Assembly: GCF_000733295.1 (NCBI RefSeq)
Contig: NZ_JPMI01000089.1
Location: 1-64,000 of the forward strand
Source: Archangium violaceum Cb vi76
Lineage (GTDB): Bacteria; Myxococcota; Myxococcia; Myxococcales; Myxococcaceae
DNA length: 64,000 bases
Direction of reading: 5' to 3'
Part shown: piece by piece, positions 50,439 through 59,721 of the stretch
How positions within the stretch are numbered: the first letter of the stretch is position 1
Layout of the letters: each line of letters begins with the position of its first letter
Translations under genes and position numbers: made by a program
The notes under the pieces: generated by a model
Told to the model about the DNA's origin: nothing
What the model saw: the letters and a program-made list of their open reading frames with translations, nothing else
Databases searched by the model: none

Positions 50439-51683
50439 ATGGTGAAGCAGTATTTCGACCTGTTCGATGACCTCTACATCCCTGGCCGCTGGCATCTGGA
50501 GCGTCCCTTGGATGAGAGCGGGCGGGAGATACAGACCTGGCGGTTTGGTCAAGGCGAACCGTTTCATGTCGAGGGGCGGATTCGCATTCCCGTCAACATC
50601 CCAGGCAAGGTGCTCGACTTCACCCTGCTGACAAGTGGCCCCGTGCCCGTGGTTCATGCCAGGGCCGCAGCCATCTTCGCTGAAATGGCGCCGAGCGATG
50701 TACAGCTGATCCCGGTGGAAGTGGAAGGACAGGCCGAGCCGCACTTCCTCCTCAACATCACGCGCGTCGTGAAATGCATCGACGACGAGGCGTCTGATGA
50801 GGTGCGCTATGTGACGCCAGAGCACGAACTGCCAGAACAGCTCGGGCAATACCGGTCCGTGATCGGCATGCGCATCGATCCCTCGAAGGTAGGCGATGCC
50901 CAGGTGTTTCGTACCTGGGGCTGGCTGGCCATGATTGTCTCCGAGGACATCAAGGCCGCGCTGGATCGCCTCGGAGTCACCGGAACGAAGTTCACGCTGG
51001 TCACCGGCCCGAGCTCCGTCAGCCCGGAGGAACGTGCGCGCAGCCGCAAGTGGCGCGAGCTCCTGGATACAGCGGAGGCCGCTCGCGATGCCACCTGGCG
51101 CACCCTGGGCAATCTCGACAAGGCCGTTACCACGCCCATCGCCATGAACGACTCATGGCCCGCCCATCGGCGGCTCTGGCGCGTCATCCGTCGCGAGGGT
51201 GGGCGCATCCTGATCGTCTCGCACGGGCTCTCGGATCCGTTCTACGAGCACAGGGAGCCTTCCGTGGGCTTCGGTCTGGAGCTCGCCCTGGAGACGGACG
51301 TGGCCGTGAAGAATGTCTTGAAGGGCTGGCCCCTGCTCCTCCTCGAGCGCGTGGCGGACGAGGTGGCCGGACACGAGCACGTGCGCGAGCGGGTGAAGGC
51401 GGGCCTCTTCTCCATGGAGGTCTCGGGAAAACGCCTGCCCAAGGCGCTCGTCACGGGCGAGGGCCGCGTGGGCGTGCTGCTCGGTATGGAGTCGCGCTCG
51501 TTGCCGCGACATTTCACCACACCGTACGGAGAGGTGCGGCTCGTCACCGTCAAGGCGCTGCTGCCACCGGAGGTGGCGTACCTGCTGGAGCACGGCGAGC
51601 ACGGACAGGCCGAGCTGGCGCGGCGTTTCTCGGAAGGGGGTGACGCGCACCTTTCCCATGTACGGCGCCAACCCACCGTCTGA
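50439..51683 (+). CDS. Immunity protein with Imm11-like and SUFU-like domains
   Basis: A 414-residue cytoplasmic protein. Residues 1-195 fit the Imm11 family seen next to myxobacterial toxins (YFDLFDDLYIPGRWHL, DVQLIPVEVEGQ, CIDDEASDEV, then R-IDPSKV and FRTWGW). Residues about 225-405 resemble the suppressor-of-fused (SUFU) fold, also a common immunity fold (RILIVSHGLSDPFYE, GFGLELALET, LLLERVADEV, and a long C-terminal tail). A linker rich in Arg/Glu joins them. The gene starts 9 bp after the toxin stop with GGAG overlapping that stop (TAGGAG), so it is coupled to the toxin. By position it should neutralise the AHH nuclease; which half does so is unknown. Confidence 0.78.
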   Translation: MVKQYFDLFDDLYIPGRWHLERPLDESGREIQTWRFGQGEPFHVEGRIRIPVNIPGKVLDFTLLTSGPVPVVHARAAAIFAEMAPSDVQLIPVEVEGQAEPHFLLNITRVVKCIDDEASDEVRYVTPEHELPEQLGQYRSVIGMRIDPSKVGDAQVFRTWGWLAMIVSEDIKAALDRLGVTGTKFTLVTGPSSVSPEERARSRKWRELLDTAEAARDATWRTLGNLDKAVTTPIAMNDSWPAHRRLWRVIRREGGRILIVSHGLSDPFYEHREPSVGFGLELALETDVAVKNVLKGWPLLLLERVADEVAGHEHVRERVKAGLFSMEVSGKRLPKALVTGEGRVGVLLGMESRSLPRHFTTPYGEVRLVTVKALLPPEVAYLLEHGEHGQAELARRFSEGGDAHLSHVRRQPTV

Positions 51684-51821
51684 TTCCGAGGGGAAGCGTC
51701 CTCCTGCCAACGCCTGCTGCCCGAGCGCGTTCACGGTGTGACGTCACGCCTCACCCGGGTCGGATCCAGGCCTATTCCCTGTGCTGCAATCGTCCGCGTC
51801 CGCTGGACAGGGGAAGGGTCC

Positions 51822-53669
51822 GTGCCCGTGCGCTTCGTCTCCAGATTGATGCTCGTGCTGGCCCTGGTGGGGGTGGTCCCCGTCTTGTTGCTCGGCGGGC
51901 TGTCCTTTCACGCCAACCGCGATGAGTTGCACCGTCTGGTGGGAGGGCTCCAGACACAGTCCGCCACGGAGCTCGCGCGCTCCTGCCGCCAGCTCGTCCT
52001 CACGGGCGTGGACAACCTCCGCCTCGCCGCCGAGTACCTCCCGCTCGAGCAACTCGGGCCCAAGGAGGCCTCCGCGGTGCTGAGCATTCCCCTGCGCCAG
52101 CTCGCGGCCCTCAACCTGCTCGTGCTGGTGGACGCGCAGGGCCACGCCATCGCGCCGGCCGTCGTCTCGCCCGAGGGCGGCGGCAACCGGCAGCCCGTCA
52201 CCGACGCCTCGTTGGATCTCTTCTCGCGCCAGGCGCCCGTGCGCGACGCCCTCTCCACGGGCGCCGCCATCGGCCTTCCGTACCGCACGCCCGAAACCTC
52301 CGGGGGCCGCGTGGCGCTCGCGGTACGCGTGAGCGGGGACGCTTCCCGTCTCCTGCTCGCGGAGCTGTCGCTCGCCGAGCTGGGGGGCCAGGTGGAGGAG
52401 CTCGCCGGAGAAGACGGACTGGCCTTCATCGTGGACGCGCGGGGCGTCCCGGTGGCCACCGCGCATGGGGCCGGCGCCTTGAGCGAGGAGCAGCGCGCGC
52501 TGGTGGCCGAGGGGCTCTCCCGGAGCGCTCCCGTGGTGCGCACGGTGCACGACGCGAATGGGGCCGAGTTCCTCGCCGCCTTCGTCCCCGTGCCGGATCT
52601 CGGCTGGGGCGCGGTGGTGGGCCGCCGGGCCAGTGCCGCCTTCGCCCCCGCCGAGCACGTGCGGCGCTCCACGTTCTTCTGGGCCCTCATGGCGCTGGCG
52701 GCCACCGGGGTGCTCGGCTTCGTGCTCGCCCGGGGGGTGAGCCAGCCCATCGCGCGGCTCTCCGAGGGTGTGGCCGCGCTCGCCGAGGGCCGCTACGGCG
52801 AGCGTGTTCCCGAGGAGGGCCGGGACGAGCTCGGACTGCTCGCCCGCTCCTTCAACCACATGGCCGGCGAGCTGCAACGGCGCGACGCCGAGTTGCGGCG
52901 CTGGAGCCAGGAGCTGCAGCAGCGCGTGGACGAGCGCACCCGGCAGCTGCGCGAGGCGCAGGATCAGATCGCCCGCACCCGGCGGATGGCGGCGCTCGGC
53001 TCGCTCAGCGCTGGCATCGCCCACGAGCTCAACAATCCGCTCACCGGCATCCTCGGCCTGCTGTCGCTCTCGTGCGAGGAGGTGCCCGCGAGCTCGCCCG
53101 TGGGCCAGAGCCTGACGATGGCGCTCGAGCAGGCCCGGCGCATGGCGGGCATCATCCGGGAGCTGGGGCAGATGGCGGAGCAGGAGCGCGCGGGCGCTGG
53201 ACGCCCGTTGGATCCCGCCCAGCCGGTGCGCGCCGCGCTCCACGAGGTGCGCGAGGAGCTCCAGTCCCGCGGCGTCACCCTGTCCTGTGAGCTGGGCGAG
53301 CAGGTGCCGCGGGTGCTCGGGCACGCGGATCAGCTCCAGAAGGTGGTGACGAACCTTCTGCAGAACGCGCTCACCGCGATGCCCTCGGGCGGCACGCTCT
53401 CCGTGGGGCTCGCGGCCGTCGAGGGGGATGCGGTGTGCCTGTCGGTGAAGGACACCGGCAAGGGCATCCCCGAGACGATGCGCGAGCGCATCTTCGATCC
53501 CTTCTTCACCACCAAGGACGAGCCCGGCCGCGTGGGGCTGGGGCTGTCGGTGGCACACCGCATCGTCGAGGCCCACCATGGCCGCATCCGGGTGGAGAGC
53601 GACACGGGGCAGGGCACCACCATCACCGTCATCCTTCCCGCGGCCGGCGCGGAGGCGCACCTCACATGA
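51822..53669 (+). CDS. Membrane sensor histidine kinase with HAMP
   Basis: A 615-residue sensor kinase. It has an N-terminal transmembrane helix ([19 protein letters not shown]), a dCache-like extracytoplasmic domain (about 30-290) ending in GWGAVVGR, a second helix ([16 protein letters not shown]), HAMP (about 315-365), a coiled coil, HisKA with H-box [12 protein letters not shown] (of the NtrB-like group), and HATPase with [18 protein letters not shown] and GLGLSVA. The GTG at 51822 has GGGGAAGG upstream. No response regulator follows; instead its stop overlaps the FecR-domain gene (ATGA), so it leads a four-gene surface operon. The response regulator partner must be elsewhere. Confidence 0.92.
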   Translation: MPVRFVSRLMLVLALVGVVPVLLLGGLSFHANRDELHRLVGGLQTQSATELARSCRQLVLTGVDNLRLAAEYLPLEQLGPKEASAVLSIPLRQLAALNLLVLVDAQGHAIAPAVVSPEGGGNRQPVTDASLDLFSRQAPVRDALSTGAAIGLPYRTPETSGGRVALAVRVSGDASRLLLAELSLAELGGQVEELAGEDGLAFIVDARGVPVATAHGAGALSEEQRALVAEGLSRSAPVVRTVHDANGAEFLAAFVPVPDLGWGAVVGRRASAAFAPAEHVRRSTFFWALMALAATGVLGFVLARGVSQPIARLSEGVAALAEGRYGERVPEEGRDELGLLARSFNHMAGELQRRDAELRRWSQELQQRVDERTRQLREAQDQIARTRRMAALGSLSAGIAHELNNPLTGILGLLSLSCEEVPASSPVGQSLTMALEQARRMAGIIRELGQMAEQERAGAGRPLDPAQPVRAALHEVREELQSRGVTLSCELGEQVPRVLGHADQLQKVVTNLLQNALTAMPSGGTLSVGLAAVEGDAVCLSVKDTGKGIPETMRERIFDPFFTTKDEPGRVGLGLSVAHRIVEAHHGRIRVESDTGQGTTITVILPAAGAEAHLT

Positions 53670-54631
53670 GCGATTCGTCACGAGACTCCCTCGGCCGGGC
53701 CCTGGCGCTCGGGCTGGGTCTGGTGGCCCTGCTGGCCACGGCGGGCTGGTTCTTCTTCGAGCGCTTCGGTGCCGCCCATCCGCCGAGCACCCTGGCCGTC
53801 GTGTCCGCACCTCCCGCGCCATCCCCCGTTCCGGCCGTGGTCCGGGACGTGCGCGCCACGGTCGTCGAGGTGGTGGGCGCGGTGGAGTGGACCCATGACG
53901 GCAGGTGGGAGCCGCTGCGGGTGGGGCACGAGCTCGCTCCCGACGACTCCGTGCGGACCAGCCCCGGCGCGCGGGTGGACCTGAAGGTGGGAGACGAGGC
54001 CTCGCGCCTGTCCATCCCGGAGCGCTCCGAGGTGCGGGTGGGCGAGGTGACGCGCGCCGTCCACAACATCCGGCTGCAGCGCGGCCGCATCCACGTGGAC
54101 TACGACGGACGCGAGGATCGGCTGCTGCGCGTGCAGGGCGAGGATGGCACGGTGGCCGAGACGCGGGCCGCGCGCTTCACCATGTTGCGCAATGGCTCCG
54201 TGGTGGCGGTGGCCACGCGGGGAGGCTCGGTGAATCTGTCCTCCGCGGGCGTCACCGTCCAGGTCGCCGCCGGGCAGCAGTCGCTGGTGATCGATGGCGC
54301 GCGGCCGCTCGCCGCGGAGCCCATCCCGCTCGAGGTGCTGCTGAAGGTCGCGTCGAAGGCCTCCGCCCGGGATTCGCTGTGCGTCTCGTTCTCGGGGCAG
54401 GTGCGGGTGGGGACGGAGGTGTTCGTGGAAGGCGAGCCCACCGAGGTCTCCCGGGATGGTTCCTTCCAGGTGGACGTCCCGCGCCGTGAGGGCCTCGGCC
54501 AGGTGAAGGTGGTGGCGAGGGAGCCGGGTGGGGAGATACGGGAGAAGATGATGGCCTGTCGTCCGCCCCGCGCGCGCGCCAGTCCCCGGCAGGCGGAGTC
54601 GGTGAAATTCCGCTGGGACGAGGCGCACTGA
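53666..54631 (+). CDS. FecR-domain protein with one membrane anchor
   Basis: A 321-residue protein with a short cytoplasmic N terminus, one transmembrane helix ([20 protein letters not shown]), a Pro/Ala-rich spacer, and a FecR domain (about 65-225; [53 protein letters not shown]). A C-terminal Ig-like part follows (about 250-320; [20 protein letters not shown]). FecR proteins bind outer-membrane transducers or carbohydrate; without a FecI sigma gene here, a signalling link to the upstream kinase is an inference. Overlaps the kinase gene by 4 nt and lies 4 bp before the next gene. Confidence 0.88.
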   Translation: MSDSSRDSLGRALALGLGLVALLATAGWFFFERFGAAHPPSTLAVVSAPPAPSPVPAVVRDVRATVVEVVGAVEWTHDGRWEPLRVGHELAPDDSVRTSPGARVDLKVGDEASRLSIPERSEVRVGEVTRAVHNIRLQRGRIHVDYDGREDRLLRVQGEDGTVAETRAARFTMLRNGSVVAVATRGGSVNLSSAGVTVQVAAGQQSLVIDGARPLAAEPIPLEVLLKVASKASARDSLCVSFSGQVRVGTEVFVEGEPTEVSRDGSFQVDVPRREGLGQVKVVAREPGGEIREKMMACRPPRARASPRQAESVKFRWDEAH

Positions 54632-54635
54632 CGCC

Positions 54636-56567
54636 ATGTGCTCGTGCCCGCGGACACTCCCGCTGCTCCTGGTGGGGCTGCTGGTGGGTGGATGGCCTGG
54701 CCTCGCGGTGGGGGCGGACGCCGCCCGGCCGCCGCAAGGGGGCATCCGCATCCAGTGTGTCCCCGGGTATGTGCGGCTCGGCGTGGACCAGGAGGCCGAG
54801 GTGCGCATCGAGCTGGAGGCCGAGGCCACCGGACTCGAGGTGTTCGCCAGCAGGGGTGACGTGGGGCCGGTGACGCAGGTGAAGCCGGGCGTCTTTCGCG
54901 CCACCTACGTGCCTCCCCGGCAGCGTCTCCCGTTGGAGGTCATCCTCGTGGCGTTGGCCCGGGGTCCCCGGGGGACGCTCGATGGTTGGTCGGTGCTCCC
55001 GCTGTGGGGCCAGGGCGAGGCCGAGGTGCGCACGCGGGCCAGAGCGCCCGTCACGCTCCAGGTGGGAGGCCAGTCCTTCGGACCGGTCCAGGCGGACGGC
55101 AAGGGCGTGGCGCGCATTCCCGTGGCGGTGCCGCCCGGCGTGCACGAGGCCTACTTCGGCAAGCGGCGCATCGAGCTCGGGGTGCCCCCGCAGCCCTTCC
55201 TGCACGCCGTCGCCGAGCGCCGCGAGGTGCGGGCCGATCGCGAGGAGACGGTGGCCATCCGCCTCTACTCGTTGAAGCCCGGGAAGGCGTCTCCACGTCC
55301 GGGGGACTTCTCCGTGTCGCGCGGAACGCTGAGCGCGCCGGCCGGGTTGGAGCCGGGTGTGTTCCTCCTGCGGTGGACCGTCCCCCCGGGGCCGGCCGGG
55401 AGTCTGGAGTTGAAGGGCTCGGTGACGGGGGACAGGCAAGGGGCCGTGAGCGTGCGGCTGGCGGCGGTGCCCGGTCCGGCGCGGCAGTTCGAGCTGCGGG
55501 TGGACCCCGAGGAGCTCGTGGCCTCCGAGGAGGTGCGGGTGGCGGTGGAGGTGTCCGCCCGGGACGCCGTGGGCAATCCGGCGCGTGCCGACCCGCGGCT
55601 CGAGTCCGACTTCGCGGGAGAGGGGGCACTCACCGAGCGTCAGGCGGGAGAGTACGCGGGAGTCTTCCGTTTCGCGCCGCGCTTCGGCACACGGGAGCAG
55701 GTGGAGTTGCGGCTGCTCGTGGGGGAGGCCTCGGCGCCCGTGCTGACGCGGACCCTGAAGCTGCGCCCCGCCGCGCCCGCGCGGGTGTCGGTGCAGCCGT
55801 TGTTGCCGATGCTCATGGCGGATGGCCGCTCGGAGGCCGTCTGGCGCATCTCCGTGGAGGACCGTTTCGGCAACCCGGTGCGTGAGCCCCGGCCCGAGGC
55901 CGTGCTCGCGCGGGAGCTGGCCAGCACGCTCCTGTCGAAGGCGCCGGGGACGTACGAGCTGCGGTACGTGCCGCCCGTGGCCCGCGTGGACCACGTCTCG
56001 GAGCTGGAGGTGCGGGTGGGGGAGGCGCGCGGCCGGGGAACGCTCCCGTTGTTGCGCCGCCGTCCGGTGCTGCTGGTGGCGCCGCGCGTGGGCCTGGTGA
56101 CGAACCTCGGGGATGTGCTGGCGCCGTCCGTGGGACTGCGGCTGGAGGCGTGGCCGTGGCCCCAGTGGCCGGCCCTGGGGCTGCTGCTCGACACCGGCTA
56201 CCTGGGGTTCTCGCGGACGGGAGGCCAGGTGGCGCCGGGCTTCACGGGGCGCAACGAGTGGTTCGACACCACCGTGGCGGTGGGCCTGCGAACCCTGACG
56301 GAGAAGGGACTCCAGGGCTGGGTGGCGGCGGGGCCGTCGGTGGCCCGGGTGCGCAGCCGCGTGGCGTGGAGCGAGGGGCCCGCGCTGGAGGAGGGCACGT
56401 GGGTGTTGGGTGCGCAGGCGATGGTGGGGATGGGCCTTCCGCTGGGACGGGGACAGCCCTTCCTCGAGGCGCGGTTCAGCTGGTTCGATGATCCGTCCCT
56501 GCGCGTGCTGCGTGGCGCGCTCTGGGGCGGCGGTCTCCACGTGGGGTATCGCCTTGAGCTCTATTGA
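54636..56567 (+). CDS. Ig-like domain protein with C-terminal outer-membrane barrel
   Basis: A 643-residue exported protein (signal peptide 1-27). Four to five invasin/Big-like beta domains follow (for example VDQEAEVRIELEAEATGLEV; VSARDAVGNPARAD; WRISVEDRFGNPVREP, the last two typical of Big_1). Residues about 480-643 look like an eight-to-ten-strand outer-membrane barrel (alternating hydrophobic strands, GLRLEAWPW, LGLLLDTGYLGF, FLEARFSWF) and the protein ends in YRLELY, an aromatic C-terminal residue as used for BAM insertion. Surface-exposed or periplasmic Ig arms on a barrel are inferred. It overlaps the start of the next gene by 14 nt. Confidence 0.83.
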   Translation: MCSCPRTLPLLLVGLLVGGWPGLAVGADAARPPQGGIRIQCVPGYVRLGVDQEAEVRIELEAEATGLEVFASRGDVGPVTQVKPGVFRATYVPPRQRLPLEVILVALARGPRGTLDGWSVLPLWGQGEAEVRTRARAPVTLQVGGQSFGPVQADGKGVARIPVAVPPGVHEAYFGKRRIELGVPPQPFLHAVAERREVRADREETVAIRLYSLKPGKASPRPGDFSVSRGTLSAPAGLEPGVFLLRWTVPPGPAGSLELKGSVTGDRQGAVSVRLAAVPGPARQFELRVDPEELVASEEVRVAVEVSARDAVGNPARADPRLESDFAGEGALTERQAGEYAGVFRFAPRFGTREQVELRLLVGEASAPVLTRTLKLRPAAPARVSVQPLLPMLMADGRSEAVWRISVEDRFGNPVREPRPEAVLARELASTLLSKAPGTYELRYVPPVARVDHVSELEVRVGEARGRGTLPLLRRRPVLLVAPRVGLVTNLGDVLAPSVGLRLEAWPWPQWPALGLLLDTGYLGFSRTGGQVAPGFTGRNEWFDTTVAVGLRTLTEKGLQGWVAAGPSVARVRSRVAWSEGPALEEGTWVLGAQAMVGMGLPLGRGQPFLEARFSWFDDPSLRVLRGALWGGGLHVGYRLELY

Positions 56568-59500
56568 TCGTGGCCTTCCTCGGCTCGCCGTGTTCCTCGC
56601 CCTGTGCGTCCTGGCGGCCGCGTGTGACCGGAGTCCGGCTTCCACGTACGACCCACGTCCCCTGGTCATGAAGCCGAGATTTGAGAACTGCTCCGAGCCG
56701 GTGCCCGTGGTCATCGAGGGGGAGAACTTCCTGCCACTCGCCACCCAGCACCTGGGCGGCGAGGTGCCGGTGACGATGGACCACCACTTCGAGGCCTTCC
56801 TCGGAGAGGTGGCGCTCGAGGAAGTGACGTGGGTGGATGCTCGCACGCTGCGAGCCCTGATTCCCCGGGGGCTCACGCCGCGCAAGGACTACTCGCTGAC
56901 GGTGGTGGGGCCCCTGGGCGGGCGCGTGGAGCTGCCTGGGGCGTATCTGTGCTCGGATGAACAGCTGGCGCGGCTGGAGGCCGGAGCCGTGCTGGAGCGG
57001 GGGCAGGTATCGGTCCAGACGCGGACCCGGCTGACGCTGACGGTGGAGAACACGGGCAGCTCGGCGGCGCTCGCCGTCACTCCGGTGCTGCGCCCGGTGG
57101 GCGAGGGCAGGGTGGAGCTCGTCTCGGAGCCCGCGCCCGCGGACATCGCAGCGGGCGGGAGCGCCTCGTTCGCCTGGGAGCTCGGGGCGGTCACGCCGGG
57201 AGAGGTGCACTTCACGCTGGAGATCCAGGGAAGAGAGGAGCTGACGGGCACGGCGCTGCGGGCACCCGACGTGGAGGTGGGGCCGCTGCGGATCCGCGAG
57301 CGCGCGGTGCTCTCCGCCTCGTTCCTCGCCCTGGAGAAGCAGGTGGTCAACGTGGGCCAGCGGGCGAAGATCTCCCTGCGCGTGACGAACACGGGGGAGA
57401 CCGGGGCGATCGGGGTGGTGCCGGCTGTGTCGGTGGTGACGGGGCCCGTGGAGACCGCCGTGTCGGGGCCGGTGCCCGGGAGCGCGGACCTCCTGCCTGG
57501 AGCGAGCCAGGAGTTCGCGTGGGAATATGTCGCCGGCCCCAAGGGCACCTTGGCCTTCCAGGCGGAGGCGGTGGGGCGTGATGCCTCCAGTGATGTGGAG
57601 GTGCGTGCCGAGGACCGCTCGGATGACATCTCCGTGCAGCGGCGCGCGGAGCTGACGGGGCACTTCCTCACGCTGCCCACCAGCGTCAACGTGGGGCAGG
57701 AGTTCCTCGTCGAGCTGGAGGTGGAGAACACGGGCGACTCGGCGTTGCTCGGGGTGTCGCTGAAGGACGAGGGGGCCTTGGGAAACTGCGGCCTGGAGCT
57801 GGTGCCTGGGACCACTCCATGGCCGGCTCGGGTGGATCGTCTTCCCGGCAATGAGCAGACGGTGTTCCGCGCACGCCTCATCGGCAAGGCCGAGGGCTCG
57901 TGCGCCTTCCGCGCGGGGGCTCACGGCGTGGATGAGACGGATGGGGCCCCGGTGGAACTCCCGGCCGTCAGTTCCTCGACCCTCCAGGTGCGGCGGCAAG
58001 CGGCGCTCACCGCCACGCTCTCGGCGCCCTCCCGAATCAAACCGGGGAACGTCTTCGACGTGACCCTGACGGTGAGCAACACCGGGAGCACAGCGGCCCG
58101 GGGGGTGAAGCCCACGCTCCCGGAGTCGAGCAGCGGCGTGGCGGAGCTCCTCATGGAACCGGCCGTCTCGGGACAGGATGTCGCGGGTGGGGGCCGTACC
58201 TTCTTCACCTGGCGCTACCGTGCCACCCGGGTGGGCAAGGCCTCCTTCAAGGTGGGGGCGGGGGGACAGGACGCCAACACGGGCGCGGCCGTGGCCACCG
58301 GGCCGGTCTCGTCGGGCGAGGTCTCCATCCTTCCCGAAGTGGAGCCGCTGCTCGACAACCCCTTCGGGGATGGCTCGCCCTTCGCCCACGTGCTCGGCTA
58401 CGACGGCCGTGTCTACCTCGGCCCCAACAAGAGTGGCACCGGCGGCGTGAGCGTGGGCCTGGATGGGCTCGGGGGCCAGAGCTTCGGCTTCTTCCTGCAC
58501 AAGGACATCACGGGCAACTTCAGCCAGAACCCCTCCGCGGCGCCCTATCGCTCCATCGGCGCGACGGGTTGCAGGGTCAATACGCCCGAGTGCGGTCCAG
58601 ACAACGAGGATGGCCGTGGCTTCTTCTTCTCCGGCCGCGTGGGCACGCAGGAGTGGCTGGGGATGGGCGGGGGCAAGAGCGGGGGAGACCTGGACTACGT
58701 CTACCTCGGCCAGGACACCGATGACCTGAACACCATGTACCTGCGGCACGTGGATCTCTCGGCCATGCTCGGAGGGCAGACACGGGGCTTCTCCGCGGCC
58801 CTCTTCTTCCGGGATCGTCTCTACCTGGGCTTCCCGGACACCGGTGGCGCCCGGCCGTACCTCCTCGTCCTCAAGCGCTTCCCCACGGTGGATCCCGGCT
58901 CCAACGCCGCCTCGGGCACGGATGTGGAGAACCTGCTCGCCGACGAGATGCCCGGCATCGGCGTGGGCGGCTCGCCGAAGAACGGCGCCTCCGTGCAGAT
59001 GATCGACACCCTGGCCGGGTTCAATGATCGCCTCTACGTGACCAACAACGGTGGGTGCGTCCGCTCGACGACGCCCACGCCCCGCGCCTACGGCCCGTTC
59101 CCGGGGGATTGGGCCTCGTGCACGCCCTCTCTCTCGGCCTGGAGCTCGCGCCTCGGCCAGACGACAACCAAGACGGCGGACCTCACGCCGGCGGACAGGG
59201 CCGTGCCGCAGCTGGCCGTGTTCCAGGGGAAGCTCTACCTCGCGCGCAACACCACCAGCTCGTCGGGGGTGAGGGGCCCGCAGCTCTTCGTGTGCGGCCC
59301 GGAGAAGACGGGCTCCACCACGGACTGCGATCCGGGGGACTGGTCGCTCGTGGCCCCCAACTCCACGGGGGACACGCAGCTCACCCAGTTCAACGACCCG
59401 GGCAATGTCTCGATGTCGCTCCTGGTGGCCACCGCGAATGCCCTCTACGTGGGCTTCGACAACGCGTCGCGGGGCGCGGTGCTGCTGCGCGCCTTCACGG

Positions 59501-59715
59501 CCGCTCCCATCAACCGGGACGACTTCAAGGGACGGGAGGGGTGCTCCGCCGCGCAGTTCCCCGCCTCGTGCGAGGGCCTGGCGGGCAACGGCCTGGGGGC
59601 GGGGGCCACGCGCTTCTTCGATGGGAAGGCGCTCGGCGCCAGCGGAAGCGAGTCCGTCTACCTCACCGCCGGGAATGGCCTCGGGGCGGCGAGGCTCTAC
59701 CGGGTGACGGACTGA
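56554..59715 (+). CDS. Large lipoprotein with IPT and CARDB-like domains
   Basis: A 1053-residue lipoprotein (signal VLAAAC). An IPT/TIG-like domain comes first (VPVVIEGENFLPLAT), then about five CARDB/conserved-repeat domains, each with an N-VG-(Q/N)-x-x-x-x-L-x-V-x-NTG core (for instance NVGQRAKISLRVTNTGETGA). The last 400 residues are a beta-rich module with repeated LY-(V/L)-(T/A/G) strands (RLYVTNNGG, KLYLARNTTS, ALYVGFDNAS), probably a propeller. It should sit at the outer membrane with the barrel protein. No ATG or GTG exists near the lipobox, so I chose TTG at 56554, which overlaps the upstream gene and has GTGGGG upstream. It converges on a regulator gene with a 6-bp gap. Confidence 0.85.
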   Translation: MSSIDRGLPRLAVFLALCVLAAACDRSPASTYDPRPLVMKPRFENCSEPVPVVIEGENFLPLATQHLGGEVPVTMDHHFEAFLGEVALEEVTWVDARTLRALIPRGLTPRKDYSLTVVGPLGGRVELPGAYLCSDEQLARLEAGAVLERGQVSVQTRTRLTLTVENTGSSAALAVTPVLRPVGEGRVELVSEPAPADIAAGGSASFAWELGAVTPGEVHFTLEIQGREELTGTALRAPDVEVGPLRIRERAVLSASFLALEKQVVNVGQRAKISLRVTNTGETGAIGVVPAVSVVTGPVETAVSGPVPGSADLLPGASQEFAWEYVAGPKGTLAFQAEAVGRDASSDVEVRAEDRSDDISVQRRAELTGHFLTLPTSVNVGQEFLVELEVENTGDSALLGVSLKDEGALGNCGLELVPGTTPWPARVDRLPGNEQTVFRARLIGKAEGSCAFRAGAHGVDETDGAPVELPAVSSSTLQVRRQAALTATLSAPSRIKPGNVFDVTLTVSNTGSTAARGVKPTLPESSSGVAELLMEPAVSGQDVAGGGRTFFTWRYRATRVGKASFKVGAGGQDANTGAAVATGPVSSGEVSILPEVEPLLDNPFGDGSPFAHVLGYDGRVYLGPNKSGTGGVSVGLDGLGGQSFGFFLHKDITGNFSQNPSAAPYRSIGATGCRVNTPECGPDNEDGRGFFFSGRVGTQEWLGMGGGKSGGDLDYVYLGQDTDDLNTMYLRHVDLSAMLGGQTRGFSAALFFRDRLYLGFPDTGGARPYLLVLKRFPTVDPGSNAASGTDVENLLADEMPGIGVGGSPKNGASVQMIDTLAGFNDRLYVTNNGGCVRSTTPTPRAYGPFPGDWASCTPSLSAWSSRLGQTTTKTADLTPADRAVPQLAVFQGKLYLARNTTSSSGVRGPQLFVCGPEKTGSTTDCDPGDWSLVAPNSTGDTQLTQFNDPGNVSMSLLVATANALYVGFDNASRGAVLLRAFTAAPINRDDFKGREGCSAAQFPASCEGLAGNGLGAGATRFFDGKALGASGSESVYLTAGNGLGAARLYRVTD

Positions 59716-59721
59716 GCCACC

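Noticed and set aside
51738-51747. GTGACGTCAC palindrome before the kinase gene as a CRP/CREB-like operator
   Set aside because: A 10-bp palindrome without the wider half-sites of a bacterial operator; chance occurrence is likely in 64 kb.
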